Assembly (NCBI GenBank): GCA_029862185.1
Contig: JAOTXX010000004.1
Span: 44,167 to 108,166 of the forward strand
Reading direction: 5' to 3'
DNA length: 64,000 nucleotides
DNA from: Myxococcales bacterium
GTDB taxonomy: Bacteria > Myxococcota_A > Polyangia > Polyangiales > Houyiibacteriaceae
This document shows, piece after piece, positions 8,844 through 16,348 of this stretch (position 1 is the first letter of the stretch; each line of letters opens with the position of its first letter). Made by a program: the position numbers and the translations under genes. The notes beneath the pieces were generated by a model. The model was given only the letters and a program-made list of their open reading frames with translations. It had not been told where the DNA came from and did no database searches.

Positions 8844-8873
8844 TTGACAACTTCGCGGGGGGTGGGGTAGCTT
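8844..8873 (+). promoter_or_regulatory. Possible promoter for rightward motor operon
   Basis: A perfect TTGACA (8844-8849) with an 18-bp spacer to TAGCTT (8868-8873), a weak -10. It lies about 150 bases upstream of the TolQ/ExbB start at 9022. The -35 is convincing, the -10 much less so. Confidence 0.35.
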
Positions 8874-9021
8874 GCCCATCGGTTAAGGGGTTCGTCCCAA
8901 CAGTCGTAATGATTTCAACGGATTCCGGCTTACGGGGTCCGAATTTCAGTGGGGCTGGAGGGTAGCGAAAACAGAGGGGTTTTCTCGCCAAATCAACGGC
9001 GAGCCGGAGGGAGCCGCAGGC

Positions 9022-9654
9022 ATGCATGAGATTTGGGAGGCACTGCTCGAAGGTGCTCCGTTTTCGTTCGTCAATCTCGGTGTTCTCGCGTTTGGGGTGG
9101 GCATCATCATCGATCGCGCCTGGTATATCCGGATGAACTACAGCGTGGATGCCGCCGAGTTCATGAACCGAATCCGAAAGCTCGTGCAGGCGGGAAACAT
9201 CGATCGCGCGATTCGACAGTGCGAGGCGAAGGCCGTTCCACTGCTCGAGGTCGTCAAATCCGGGCTGACCCAGGTCAACCGCGGCGAAGAAGCCGTCATC
9301 GCCTCGATGGAAGAAAAGATGTCGGAGGTGATCCCCGCGCTCGAGAAGCGAACGGGCTCGCTCTGGACGCTGGCCAACATCGCGACGCTCATCGGCCTGC
9401 TCGGCACCATCAGCGGTCTGATCCGCGCCTTCAAGGCGGTCGGTACGATCGACGACCCGTCGCAGAAGACGGCGCTGCTTTCGGCCGGTATCGCCGAGGC
9501 CATGTGGAACACATTCCTCGGTCTTTTGATCGCGGTGATCTTCATGGTTGCTCACCTCGTGCTTCACGGGCTCACCAAGCGACACAAGCACGAAATGGAA
9601 AAGGTCACGATGCAGCTGGAAAACCTCCTCACGCTGCGCCGGCAAGGCGGCTGA
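9022..9654 (+). CDS. TolQ/ExbB/MotA-family proton-channel protein (second set)
   Basis: 210 aa with the TolQ/ExbB layout: a first membrane helix (about 14-32), a cytoplasmic domain with QVNRGEEAVIASMEEKMSE, and two C-terminal helices containing ANIATLIGLLGTISGLIRAF and AEAMWNTFLGLLIAVIFM. It is the first gene of a rightward operon with two TolR/ExbD genes and mirrors the divergent operon at 6003-8588. A GGAG-type ribosome site precedes the ATG. Confidence 0.92.
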   Translation: MHEIWEALLEGAPFSFVNLGVLAFGVGIIIDRAWYIRMNYSVDAAEFMNRIRKLVQAGNIDRAIRQCEAKAVPLLEVVKSGLTQVNRGEEAVIASMEEKMSEVIPALEKRTGSLWTLANIATLIGLLGTISGLIRAFKAVGTIDDPSQKTALLSAGIAEAMWNTFLGLLIAVIFMVAHLVLHGLTKRHKHEMEKVTMQLENLLTLRRQGG

Positions 9655-9666
9655 TCGGGCCCGGCC

Positions 9667-10224
9667 ATGCCCGCACGACTGACACCACGCCAACGAGCCT
9701 ACGTCCGGAAGCGAACGCGCATTCCCGACCTCGATCCGTCCGAGACCAGCGAGGAGCTGAACATCGTTCCGTTTTTGGACATCGTCGTGAACATCGTCAT
9801 GTTCTTGTTGATGACTCTGACGACAATCGCCTTCTTTTCGCAGGTCGAAGCGGCGCTCCCCGAATATCACAAAGGCGGGATCGGAAAGCGCGCAGCGGCG
9901 GATGAAGCCCTCAACTTGAACGTCACGGTAACGCGCGAAGGGGTCGTCGTCTCTGGGACGGGCGGCAAGCTCGCGCGGGGATGCACGACCACGGCGCCTG
10001 GCAAGGTCATCACCGTGCCCGCCGGAATGAACGGCGAACATGACTGGACGGCGCTGACCACCTGCGTGAGTCGCGTCAAAAAGCAGTTCGAAGACGAAAC
10101 GCGGGTCACGATCAGCGCAGACCCCGAAGTGCCGTATGAAGATCTGATCGCCGCCATGGATGCCGTCCGAGGTGACGAAAGCGAGCTGTTCCCTGAAGTT
10201 TTGCTTTCGGCGGGGATTCGATAG
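9667..10224 (+). CDS. TolR/ExbD-family protein (second set)
   Basis: 185 aa. After a basic cytoplasmic segment of about 40 residues comes one membrane helix with the functional Asp (LNIVPFLDIVVNIVMFLLM), then a periplasmic domain with two cysteines (CTTTAP and TTCVSR) that could form a disulfide, ending with PYEDLIAAMDAVRGDESELF. Twelve bases separate it from the TolQ stop; its own stop overlaps the next start by one base (TAGTG), implying coupled translation. Confidence 0.88.
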   Translation: MPARLTPRQRAYVRKRTRIPDLDPSETSEELNIVPFLDIVVNIVMFLLMTLTTIAFFSQVEAALPEYHKGGIGKRAAADEALNLNVTVTREGVVVSGTGGKLARGCTTTAPGKVITVPAGMNGEHDWTALTTCVSRVKKQFEDETRVTISADPEVPYEDLIAAMDAVRGDESELFPEVLLSAGIR

Positions 10225-10826
10225 TGGCAAACGAGCGCAATAGGCCGTCGCGCCCCTCCCTCGCACCGCCCGTCGCAGAGAAGTCCGTCTCGATGTCTTA
10301 TGTGAATCGCGTGGTCCGCGCGAAGCTGCGCCGCCGCGCCGAGCCTGAGCACTTCGGGCTCAACATCTACCCGATGATGGACATGCTCACGATCCTGCTG
10401 GTCTACATGATGGCGATCTTCGCGACGTCGTCCGCAGCGGCGGTTCAGGAGAGCAGTGAGCTGAAGATTCCCTATTCGACCTCCAAGGTGGAGCTGAGCG
10501 ACGCCATTTCCGTTCAGATCTCACGCAGCGGGGTAGTCGTCGACGGCAAATCCGTCCTCGAGCTCCGCAACGGGATCGTCGACCCCAGCCTCAAACAAGG
10601 CGGTAGCAGCGGCTTCCTGATTACGCCGCTGTACAAAACGCTGGGCGAAATCCGCGACCGAAAGAAGCGAACGGCGCAGCGCTTCGCAAATCAGCCATTC
10701 GTCGGCGACGTGCAAATCATCGCCGATAAACGGACCCCGTACCGGACGCTGAGCGAAGTGATTTACACACTCGGGCAGACCGAGTTTAAGAATCTGCGCT
10801 TCGTGGTGAACAAGAAGACGGAGTAG
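10224..10826 (+). CDS. TolR/ExbD-family protein (second set, third gene)
   Basis: 200 aa, GTG start sharing a base with the upstream stop. A long basic N-terminus (about 48 residues) precedes a membrane helix carrying the conserved Asp (LNIYPMMDMLTILLVYMM). The periplasmic domain ends PYRTLSEVIYTLGQTEFKNL, the family's final helix-strand. It completes a second one-TolQ-two-TolR set. The structured repeat begins about ten bases after its stop codon. Confidence 0.88.
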   Translation: MANERNRPSRPSLAPPVAEKSVSMSYVNRVVRAKLRRRAEPEHFGLNIYPMMDMLTILLVYMMAIFATSSAAAVQESSELKIPYSTSKVELSDAISVQISRSGVVVDGKSVLELRNGIVDPSLKQGGSSGFLITPLYKTLGEIRDRKKRTAQRFANQPFVGDVQIIADKRTPYRTLSEVIYTLGQTEFKNLRFVVNKKTE

Positions 10827-10840
10827 GCGCCGGGCATACC

Positions 10841-11042
10841 GGGGCGCGGAAAAAAGCGCGACACGGGGCTGCGTCGAACGGCTCGGCTTGCATTTGTGGT
10901 CGGATGCACTTGGGAGCTTTGACCACGCAAGCCTCGCCTCGGCGCGCGCGCCAATCCGCGGTGGTTGCTGTCTTGCGGATTGTCACTTGCGACGTCGACT
11001 CCGCCCCATATCGCGCTTTTTTCCGCGCCCCTCCATACGGAG
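10841..11042 (+). ncRNA. Candidate structured RNA domain of element copy 1
   Basis: P1: 21 perfect base pairs between 10841-10861 and 11011-11031, enclosing 149 nt. P2: GGCTTGC (10885-10891), a 4-nt bulge, GTGGTC (10896-10901), paired with GACCAC (10921-10926) and GCAAGCC (10927-10933). P3: CAATCCGC (10952-10959) with GCGGATTG (10975-10982). P4: CTCC-ATAC-GGAG (11031-11042), sharing one base with P1. Copy 2 preserves all four with compensatory changes. Strand is assigned from the upstream gene direction in both copies; transcription is not shown, and a DNA-level cruciform role is possible. Confidence 0.45.
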
Positions 11043-11197
11043 ACATGTCGAACCGCGTTCCTCCGTACGGAGCCATCCAGACACGTTCCAAAGGAGCGCC
11101 TCAAGCCATGCGCGGTAGCGCGAGCCCGAAGGGCGAAGCCCGGCGCGAACGCGCCGGCAAGGCGGAGCGCAGCGACCGCCGCGCCAGGGAGGATTAC

Positions 11198-11214
11198 GGG
11201 TGGGGGTGGGCGGG
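11198..11214 (+). other. G-quadruplex motif in element copy 1
   Basis: Reads GGGTGGGGGTGGGCGGG: four G-tracts of three or more separated by single bases, the arrangement that favours a very stable parallel quadruplex. It lies in a 30-nt block identical in both copies of the element. Confidence 0.6.
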
Positions 11215-11299
11215 CGGTGTAACCAAACCCAACCACGCCCCAAGCCCAGCAACCCCCCACACCACACCCGCGGCAGCGCGAGCCCGAAGCGCGAAGCAC

Positions 11300-11312
11300 G
11301 GCGCAAAGCGCC
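11300..11312. repeat. REP-like hairpin next to E2 gene end
   Basis: GGCGC-AAA-GCGCC, part of a second, degenerate copy of the GCGAGCCCGAAG hairpin module (11274-11312). It sits two bases beyond the stop of the E2 gene. No T-run follows on the minus strand, so it would be a weak terminator. Confidence 0.4.
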
Positions 11313-11314
11313 GC

Positions 11315-12577
11315 TTACAGCTCGAAGTCGCCGTACTCGAGAATCTCTGCAACCCGGTACAGGAAGCCATTGGCGTGCACCCCGTCCACCACGCGGTGGT
11401 CGTAGGTCAGGGCCATGTGCATCACGGGGTGAATCGCCATCACGTCTTCGCCCTCGTGCTCGATCACCACGACTCGCTTCTTGATCGTACCGAGGCGAAG
11501 GATCGCGACGTTGGGTTGCGAGATGATCGCGCCGCCGACCAGGTTGCCTCGGCGGCCGGGGTTGGAGATGGTGAACGTCTTGCCGGAGAGATCGTTCGGA
11601 GTGAGGTTGCCGGAGCGCGCTCGCTCCGCGACGTCGGCCACGGCGCGCGCAACGCCTCGAATCGTGAGGTCATCGGTGTTTCGAATCACGGGGACGACCA
11701 AGCCTTCGTCGGTGTCGACCGCAATGCCGATATTCACCTCGGCAAGCTTGACGAATGCGTCATCGAGGACGCGTGAATTGATTTCCGGAAACTCGCGCAG
11801 TGCCCGAGCGGTCGCCGCGATCGCAAAGGCAAGGTAGGTGAGATTGACGCCGTCCTTCTTAAACTGCGCTTTGTGTTGGTTTCGCAGCACCGCCGTTCGA
11901 TGAAGGTCGCATTCGGCGAACGTGACCACGTCCGGGGCGGTCTGCTTCGAGAAGACCATGTGGTCGGCGATGATTCGGCGGCGGCGCGTGAAGGGGACGA
12001 CCTCGTCCCCGGGCTTGGGAACATACGGCGGCAAGCGAAACGCTCCGGAGGGACCGCTGGCTCTTGCGGCCGCTGGCGCGCGCTGGGCCGCGGGGGGAGC
12101 CGCCGCTGGCGCTGGAGGCGGCGTCGCCATCCGTGCGGGACTAGGGGCGTTGCTGATCGCCGCCATCACGTCGTCATGCATGATGCGTCCGCTTTCGCCA
12201 GAGCCTTGGACAGCGGAGAGGTCGATGTCCTTCTCTCGCGCGAGCTTACGAACCGACGGCGAAGTCGGCGGCGCGGGAGCGGCCGCGGAGGCAGGCGCCG
12301 CGGGCTCGCCGGCCGGGGCGGCCGCCTCGCTTGCTTGTGCGTTCTCGTCGATTTCGCAAATTGGATCGCCAACCGCGATGATGTCGTCTTCGGCCGCAAG
12401 CAGTTGCGTGACGACGCCCGCAACGGGCGCCGGTAGCTCACTGTCTGCCTTATCGGTGAGGATCTCGACGATGGGCTCGTCCTTGGCGACGGACTGCCCC
12501 ACCGAGACGAGCCATTTGCCGATGGTGCCTTCTACGATGCTTTCGCCGAGTTGCGGCATCGTCACTTTGGTGGCCAT
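11315..12577 (-). CDS. Dihydrolipoamide acyltransferase (E2) of a 2-oxoacid dehydrogenase complex
   Basis: 420 aa. Lipoyl domain 1-77 with lipoyl lysine K43 (TDKADSE); an Ala/Pro-rich linker; a peripheral subunit-binding domain (about 107-145, PSVRKLAREKDIDL and GSGESGRIMHDDV); a second flexible linker; and the catalytic domain from about 190 to the end with the active-site HRVVDG. It transfers acyl groups from lipoamide to CoA. The sequence alone does not settle pyruvate, 2-oxoglutarate or branched-chain substrate. No E1 or E3 gene is adjacent. Starts at ATG 12577. Confidence 0.93.
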   Translation of the reverse strand: MATKVTMPQLGESIVEGTIGKWLVSVGQSVAKDEPIVEILTDKADSELPAPVAGVVTQLLAAEDDIIAVGDPICEIDENAQASEAAAPAGEPAAPASAAAPAPPTSPSVRKLAREKDIDLSAVQGSGESGRIMHDDVMAAISNAPSPARMATPPPAPAAAPPAAQRAPAAARASGPSGAFRLPPYVPKPGDEVVPFTRRRRIIADHMVFSKQTAPDVVTFAECDLHRTAVLRNQHKAQFKKDGVNLTYLAFAIAATARALREFPEINSRVLDDAFVKLAEVNIGIAVDTDEGLVVPVIRNTDDLTIRGVARAVADVAERARSGNLTPNDLSGKTFTISNPGRRGNLVGGAIISQPNVAILRLGTIKKRVVVIEHEGEDVMAIHPVMHMALTYDHRVVDGVHANGFLYRVAEILEYGDFEL

Positions 12578-12769
12578 TGGAGCCGCACCATAGCCGAAAA
12601 CAACGGGCGCGGTAGCTCCTTACACCGGCCGTCTTCGTCTGAGAGCCTCCATGCGATGGAGAGCCCGGAGTATCCGCGGATCTACAGGGGGCGTTTTGGT
12701 TTCCCACTGGTCACGGTGCGCCGGACTTCAGACTAGTCTTGGCGCGCCGCTCGGAGTAGAGTCCCGCCC
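12578..12769. other. Divergent intergenic region
   Basis: 192 bp between the E2 gene (minus) and the TerB-like gene (plus). It must carry both promoters. I see no clear sigma70 hexamers or operator palindrome and no credible ORF. Confidence 0.5.
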
Positions 12770-13096
12770 ATGCTGGATACGCTCAACAGGGAAGACAGGC
12801 TTCAGCTCATGAGGTTTGTTTGCTCCTTCGCCTGGGCTGACCTCGAAATCACCGAACGTGAACGTGAGTTCATCGTCAAGATGGTGATTCGACTCGGTCT
12901 CGACGAAGACGAGCAGCAGCAGGTCGCACAGTGGCTCGAGGTTCCACCCCGCGCCGACGACCTCGACCCTGGTGACATCCCGAAAGAGCACCGGCAACTG
13001 TTTCTAGACGCAGCAAAGGCCATGATCCTCTCCGACGGCACCGTCGAAGATGTGGAAGCCGAAAACCTGGTCATCCTCGACCAACTGCTGCGCTAA
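12770..13096 (+). CDS. TerB-like small acidic protein
   Basis: 108 aa, all-helical and acidic. The pattern (LMRFVCSFAWADLEITERERE, LFLDAAKAMILSDGTVEDVE) matches the TerB/DjlA N-terminal fold, where paired acidic helical repeats bind metal or partner proteins. Function here is unknown. It precedes the MscS-type channel gene by 25 bases on the same strand and is probably co-transcribed with it. Confidence 0.7.
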   Translation: MLDTLNREDRLQLMRFVCSFAWADLEITEREREFIVKMVIRLGLDEDEQQQVAQWLEVPPRADDLDPGDIPKEHRQLFLDAAKAMILSDGTVEDVEAENLVILDQLLR

Positions 13097-13121
13097 CCGC
13101 TGTTCTACTAGTGGAGACATC

Positions 13122-13949
13122 ATGGACATCGACGCGAGCAAGTACATCGATCTGTTAATGGAGCACGGCCCGAAGGTCTTGGGCGTCCTGCTGGCGCTCT
13201 TCTTTGCATTCGTCTTGGCGGGCTGGGCGGAGCGAGGCGTCCGCGGCACACTCGAGCAGCGCAAGTTCGACGCCACGCTCACGCGCTTCTTCGCGAAGTT
13301 CGCGCGCTACCTGATTCTCGTTGGCGCTGTTCTCGGCTGCCTGGGGGTGTTTGGAATTCAAACGGCGAGCTTTGCCGCCGTGTTGGCCGCTGCCGGCTTC
13401 GCCGTTGGAATGGCGTTCCAGGGCACGCTCGGCAACTTCGCTGCGGGCATCATGCTGCTGGTGTTTCGGCCCTTCAAAGTTGGGGACTTCGTAGAAGTGA
13501 ACGACGACACGGGCGTTTGCGAGCACATCGATCTCTTCACCTGCGAGTTCCGGACACTCGACAACCGGAAGCTGATCATCCCGAATGGCGCGGTCTTCGG
13601 GAGCACGATTACCAATTACACCGGGTACGACGTTCGCCGCGTCGACGTCGATGTGGGCGCCGAGTACTCGGCCAGCATCGACGCGACCCGAAAAGCACTC
13701 GAAACTTCGGCTGCAAAGGTTCCCGGCATGGTGCAGGACCCCGCGCCTCAGGTCTTCTTGAAGGGGCTGGGGGGCTCTTCAGTCGATTGGCAGGTTCGCG
13801 TCTGGTGCAAGACCGAAGACTACTGGGACGTCTGGCAGGCGACGGTTCGGGCGGCCAAGGTGGCCCTGGACGAGGCCGGCATCGGGATTCCCTTTCCGCA
13901 GCAGGACGTGCACCTCGACGAGGCCGTCATCAAGGCGCTCTCGAACTAG
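13122..13949 (+). CDS. Small-conductance mechanosensitive channel (MscS family)
   Basis: 275 aa, close to E. coli MscS in length. Three membrane helices, the third being the pore helix with the Gly/Ala pattern (AAVLAAAGFAVGMAFQGTLG, then NFAAGIMLLVFRPFKVGD), followed by the beta domain (VEVNDDTGVCEHIDLF, RKLIIPNGAVFGSTITNY) and the C-terminal alpha/beta vestibule. It opens on membrane tension during osmotic down-shock. ATG at 13122 with a GTGGAGA ribosome site is chosen over upstream in-frame codons because it gives the usual N-terminus. Ends 18 bases from the convergent Hsp70-like gene. Confidence 0.93.
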   Translation: MDIDASKYIDLLMEHGPKVLGVLLALFFAFVLAGWAERGVRGTLEQRKFDATLTRFFAKFARYLILVGAVLGCLGVFGIQTASFAAVLAAAGFAVGMAFQGTLGNFAAGIMLLVFRPFKVGDFVEVNDDTGVCEHIDLFTCEFRTLDNRKLIIPNGAVFGSTITNYTGYDVRRVDVDVGAEYSASIDATRKALETSAAKVPGMVQDPAPQVFLKGLGGSSVDWQVRVWCKTEDYWDVWQATVRAAKVALDEAGIGIPFPQQDVHLDEAVIKALSN

Positions 13950-13967
13950 GGACGCACGCACCTGGGC

Positions 13968-15161
13968 TCAGGCGCAGGGGTCGAGGAGCGCCGAGACGGC
14001 CGGACGGGCTGCGGCCAAGCTAGCGCCCAGCCCGACGACCTGCATCGGGTCCAAATCGGAGCGTGGCCGCTTGCCGAAGTACGATTCGATGTACTGAACG
14101 ACACCCGGAAGGCGCGTGCTGCCGCCCGCCAGGAACACCGCTTGCATGTCGCGTGCTTTCAGGCTCGCCTGGGCGAGGACTTCATCACAGATGCCGAAGG
14201 TCGAGCGGACCAAATCCAGGGTGAGCTGTTGCACTTCGTCCCGCGTGATCGGAATGATGCCACAGCTCTCGGGTGCGGCCGGATCGACGCTGGGAATGGC
14301 GATGGCGGCCTCTTCGGACTCGCTGAGCTCACACTTCGCGAGCTCGCACGCGTTGACCAGGCGATCGAAAGTCACGGCGTCATTGCTCAGGTCCCAACCG
14401 TCTCGTGCAAGCGTCCGGTCGGCCACGTAGAGCGCGATCGTCCGGTCGACGTCGTCCCCGCCGAGGTAGGGATCGCCACCGTGACCAACGACGCGAAACG
14501 GGTAGCTGCTGCAATCGACCACCGCGGCATCGAATGTGCCACCACCCAAGTCGTACACAAACGCGTACTTCAAACTGCTTCGGTTGAGGTACGCAAGCGC
14601 GGTCGCGATCGGCTCTTCAACGACCCGGACGGAGGCGAACTGCGCTTTTGCGACCGCAAGGGCGGTCGCGTCACGGCGGCGTTGATCGAAGCCTACAGGA
14701 GCCGTGACGACCGCGTGGACGTCGCGAACGGGACACCTGGTCAGCTGGCACAGACCGCTCACGATCGTGCCACCTACTTCGACGGGGGAAACGATGCCGG
14801 CGCGAGTTTGGATCGCTAGTCCGCCGTCCGAGCTTTCACGCATGTCGTACGGATAGTGCTCGCGAAACTGGGCCGTGTAGGAAGAATGCCAGCGGGCGCC
14901 GATCACGCGCTTGGCCGACAAGATGGTGTTCTTCGGATCCATGGCGCGCCGGCGCCGCGCCGGTCGGCCGACGAGCGTCGCCCCACTCGGCGGGAACGCG
15001 ACGGCCGAGGGCATCACGTAGCCACCGCTGTCGAGCGGCAGGGCTTCGAAATTCCGGGCGACCACGGTGTTCGTGGTACCAAGATCGATTCCTACGGTCT
15101 GCTTCCTGCGCACGGGCATCGGGCGCCCCGATTTATGGGGTCTGACGTGATTGAGGTCCAT
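13968..15161 (-). CDS. Hsp70-family protein reduced to the ATPase domain
   Basis: 397 aa covering the actin-like nucleotide-binding domain: phosphate 1 motif GIDLGTTNTVVA, connect 1 VVEEPIATALAYL, phosphate 2 VYDLGGGTFDAAVV, adenosine motif VFLAGGSTRLPGV. The protein ends just after the last ATPase subdomain (VVGLGASLAAARPAVSALL), so the substrate-binding domain and lid of DnaK (about 640 aa) are absent. It may be an Hsp70-like sensor or assembly factor rather than a general chaperone. Start at ATG 15161, or at the internal ATG 15119 just before the conserved region. Confidence 0.88.
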   Translation of the reverse strand: MDLNHVRPHKSGRPMPVRRKQTVGIDLGTTNTVVARNFEALPLDSGGYVMPSAVAFPPSGATLVGRPARRRRAMDPKNTILSAKRVIGARWHSSYTAQFREHYPYDMRESSDGGLAIQTRAGIVSPVEVGGTIVSGLCQLTRCPVRDVHAVVTAPVGFDQRRRDATALAVAKAQFASVRVVEEPIATALAYLNRSSLKYAFVYDLGGGTFDAAVVDCSSYPFRVVGHGGDPYLGGDDVDRTIALYVADRTLARDGWDLSNDAVTFDRLVNACELAKCELSESEEAAIAIPSVDPAAPESCGIIPITRDEVQQLTLDLVRSTFGICDEVLAQASLKARDMQAVFLAGGSTRLPGVVQYIESYFGKRPRSDLDPMQVVGLGASLAAARPAVSALLDPCA

Positions 15162-15261
15162 GGGGGGATTGGCCTCTCCGGAACAACCAGGCTACGTGAT
15201 TCAGCGGCCCGCCGCCACAGTGACTGCGACGGCTGGACCGCACTGCTTCCCTGCTCTAAAG

Positions 15262-15275
15262 TGAAACACGTTCTA
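15262..15275. promoter_or_regulatory. KstR-type operator upstream of the reductase gene
   Basis: TGAAACACGTTCTA fits the actinobacterial KstR consensus TnnAACnnGTTnnA at every fixed position. It lies 17 bases before the ATG at 15293. The same 15 bases (with one extra G) occur in inverted orientation in front of the Rieske oxygenase gene at 17858. Confidence 0.6.
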
Positions 15276-15292
15276 GTTGGAGGCCTCAGCCG

Positions 15293-16348
15293 ATGCCGGC
15301 GGACTTTTACGAGCTTCAAATAGCAGGAATTATTCAGGAAACCCACGACACACGGTCCTTTATCTTCGCCGTGCCCGAAGCCCTGCGCCAAGAGTTCCGC
15401 TATCGCGCCGGGCAATTTCTGACCTTCGAGGTGCCCTTCAACGGGATGCAGCTGCGCCGCTGCTACTCGCTTTCGAGCGCGCCCGAGACCGACGCCTGGC
15501 CCAAGGTGACGGTCAAAAGGGTGGACGACGGCCGCATCTCCAACTGGTTCAACGACAACCTAAATGTGGGGGACACGATTCTCGTGCAGCCGCCAGAGGG
15601 CCGCTTTCTGATTCGCTCGAACGAAGGAGATCACGGCATCGTCCTGTTCGGCGGAGGTAGCGGGGTCACGCCGGTGCTGTCGATCTTGAAGTCGGCGCTG
15701 CGCACGACGCAGCGCGACGTGAAGCTCGTTTATGCCAACCGTGACGAGCGCTCGATCATCTTCAAAGACGAAATCGGTGTTTGGCTGTCGGAGTTCCCGA
15801 ACCGCTTGGAAGTCGTTCATCACCTCGACAGCGTGCACGGTTTCATGTCGGTAGCCGAGATTTGCGAACAGATCCGCGGTTGGGAAGAAGCCGAGTTCTT
15901 CGTCTGCGGCCCAACGGGATACATGGATGCTGTCGAAGAGGCGTTCAAGGCTTCCAACATCGATCCAGGGCAAACCAAGTTCGAGCGCTTCATTTCGCCG
16001 ATCGATCCGGATCGCAAAGATGACTCCGCCGAGGTCGTCCCCGAGCAGTCCGACGACGAGATCCCGGCGACATTCACGATGGTGCTGGAAGGTCAATCCC
16101 TCGAGGTGCCTTACGAGAAGGGCTTGACGCTACTCGACTCCGCAATCAAGGCCGGGCACAAGCCACCTTCGTCTTGCGAAGATGGCTACTGCGGTTGTTG
16201 CATGGCCTTGCTCAAAAGCGGAAAGGTCAAGATGGCCACCCACGATGCGCTCGAGCCGAGCGACATCGAACGCGGCTGGGTGCTGGCTTGCCAATCGCGA
16301 CCCGCGAGCCAAGAGCCGATTGAAATCGACTTCGACGCCGAATACTAA
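15293..16348 (+). CDS. Ferredoxin reductase of a Rieske oxygenase (KshB/PaaE-like)
   Basis: 351 aa. FAD domain (about 1-105, with RCYSLSSAP flavin motif), NAD(P) domain (about 110-240, GGGSGVTPVLSIL and FFVCGPTGYM), then a C-terminal plant-type 2Fe-2S domain (about 262-351) with CEDGYCGCC and a final LACQ supplying the cluster cysteines. This order matches KshB, PaaE and phenol-type reductases, passing electrons from NAD(P)H to a terminal oxygenase. Paired with the Rieske protein at 16875-17858 through identical operators. SD TTGGAGG precedes the ATG. Its stop codon overlaps the stop of the convergent NTF2-fold gene. Confidence 0.88.
   Translation: MPADFYELQIAGIIQETHDTRSFIFAVPEALRQEFRYRAGQFLTFEVPFNGMQLRRCYSLSSAPETDAWPKVTVKRVDDGRISNWFNDNLNVGDTILVQPPEGRFLIRSNEGDHGIVLFGGGSGVTPVLSILKSALRTTQRDVKLVYANRDERSIIFKDEIGVWLSEFPNRLEVVHHLDSVHGFMSVAEICEQIRGWEEAEFFVCGPTGYMDAVEEAFKASNIDPGQTKFERFISPIDPDRKDDSAEVVPEQSDDEIPATFTMVLEGQSLEVPYEKGLTLLDSAIKAGHKPPSSCEDGYCGCCMALLKSGKVKMATHDALEPSDIERGWVLACQSRPASQEPIEIDFDAEY

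Larger units (their letters stand above)
8589..9021. other. Divergent control region between two motor operons
   Basis: A 433-bp non-coding stretch between two divergent proton-channel operons. It holds one convincing minus-strand sigma70-like promoter, one weaker plus-strand candidate, and an imperfect hairpin (about 8964-8988, GCGAAAAC against GTTTTCTCGC) close to the plus-strand start. No ORF on either strand looks real. Confidence 0.6.
10836..11277 (+). repeat. Dispersed structured intergenic element, copy 1
   Basis: Fills the gap between the TolR stop (10826) and the convergent E2 gene (ends 11315). It is homologous, in opposite orientation, to 23813-24215. Shared parts in order: an ATACCGGG start, a long-range stem (10841-10861 with 11011-11031) enclosing hairpins P2 and P3, a CTCC-ATAC-GGAG hairpin (11031-11042, repeated in this copy at 11061-11072), GCCC-GAA-GGGC-GAA-GCCC and GGCGCG-AA-CGCGCC hairpins (11124-11155), an invariant 30-nt block (11185-11214) with a G-quadruplex motif, a C/A-rich tail and a final CCCGCGGCAGC. 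Insertions and deletions between copies shift all reading frames, so the homology is not protein coding. Confidence 0.85.

Noticed and set aside
10841..11031. Retron msr-msd explanation for the long inverted repeat
   Set aside because: Retron RNAs are also framed by inverted a1/a2 arms and are common in myxobacteria, but no reverse transcriptase gene is near either copy and the branch-G context after the first arm is missing.
10836..11277. MITE or transposon with terminal inverted repeats
   Set aside because: The paired arms lie inside the homologous unit, differ between copies yet stay complementary, and no target-site duplication or transposase is visible. Not fully excluded with two copies.
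10904..11776. ORFs in both repeat copies sharing the peptide REDYGWGWAGGVTK
   Set aside because: The shared peptide only reflects the identical 30-nt DNA block; upstream frames differ between copies because of indels.
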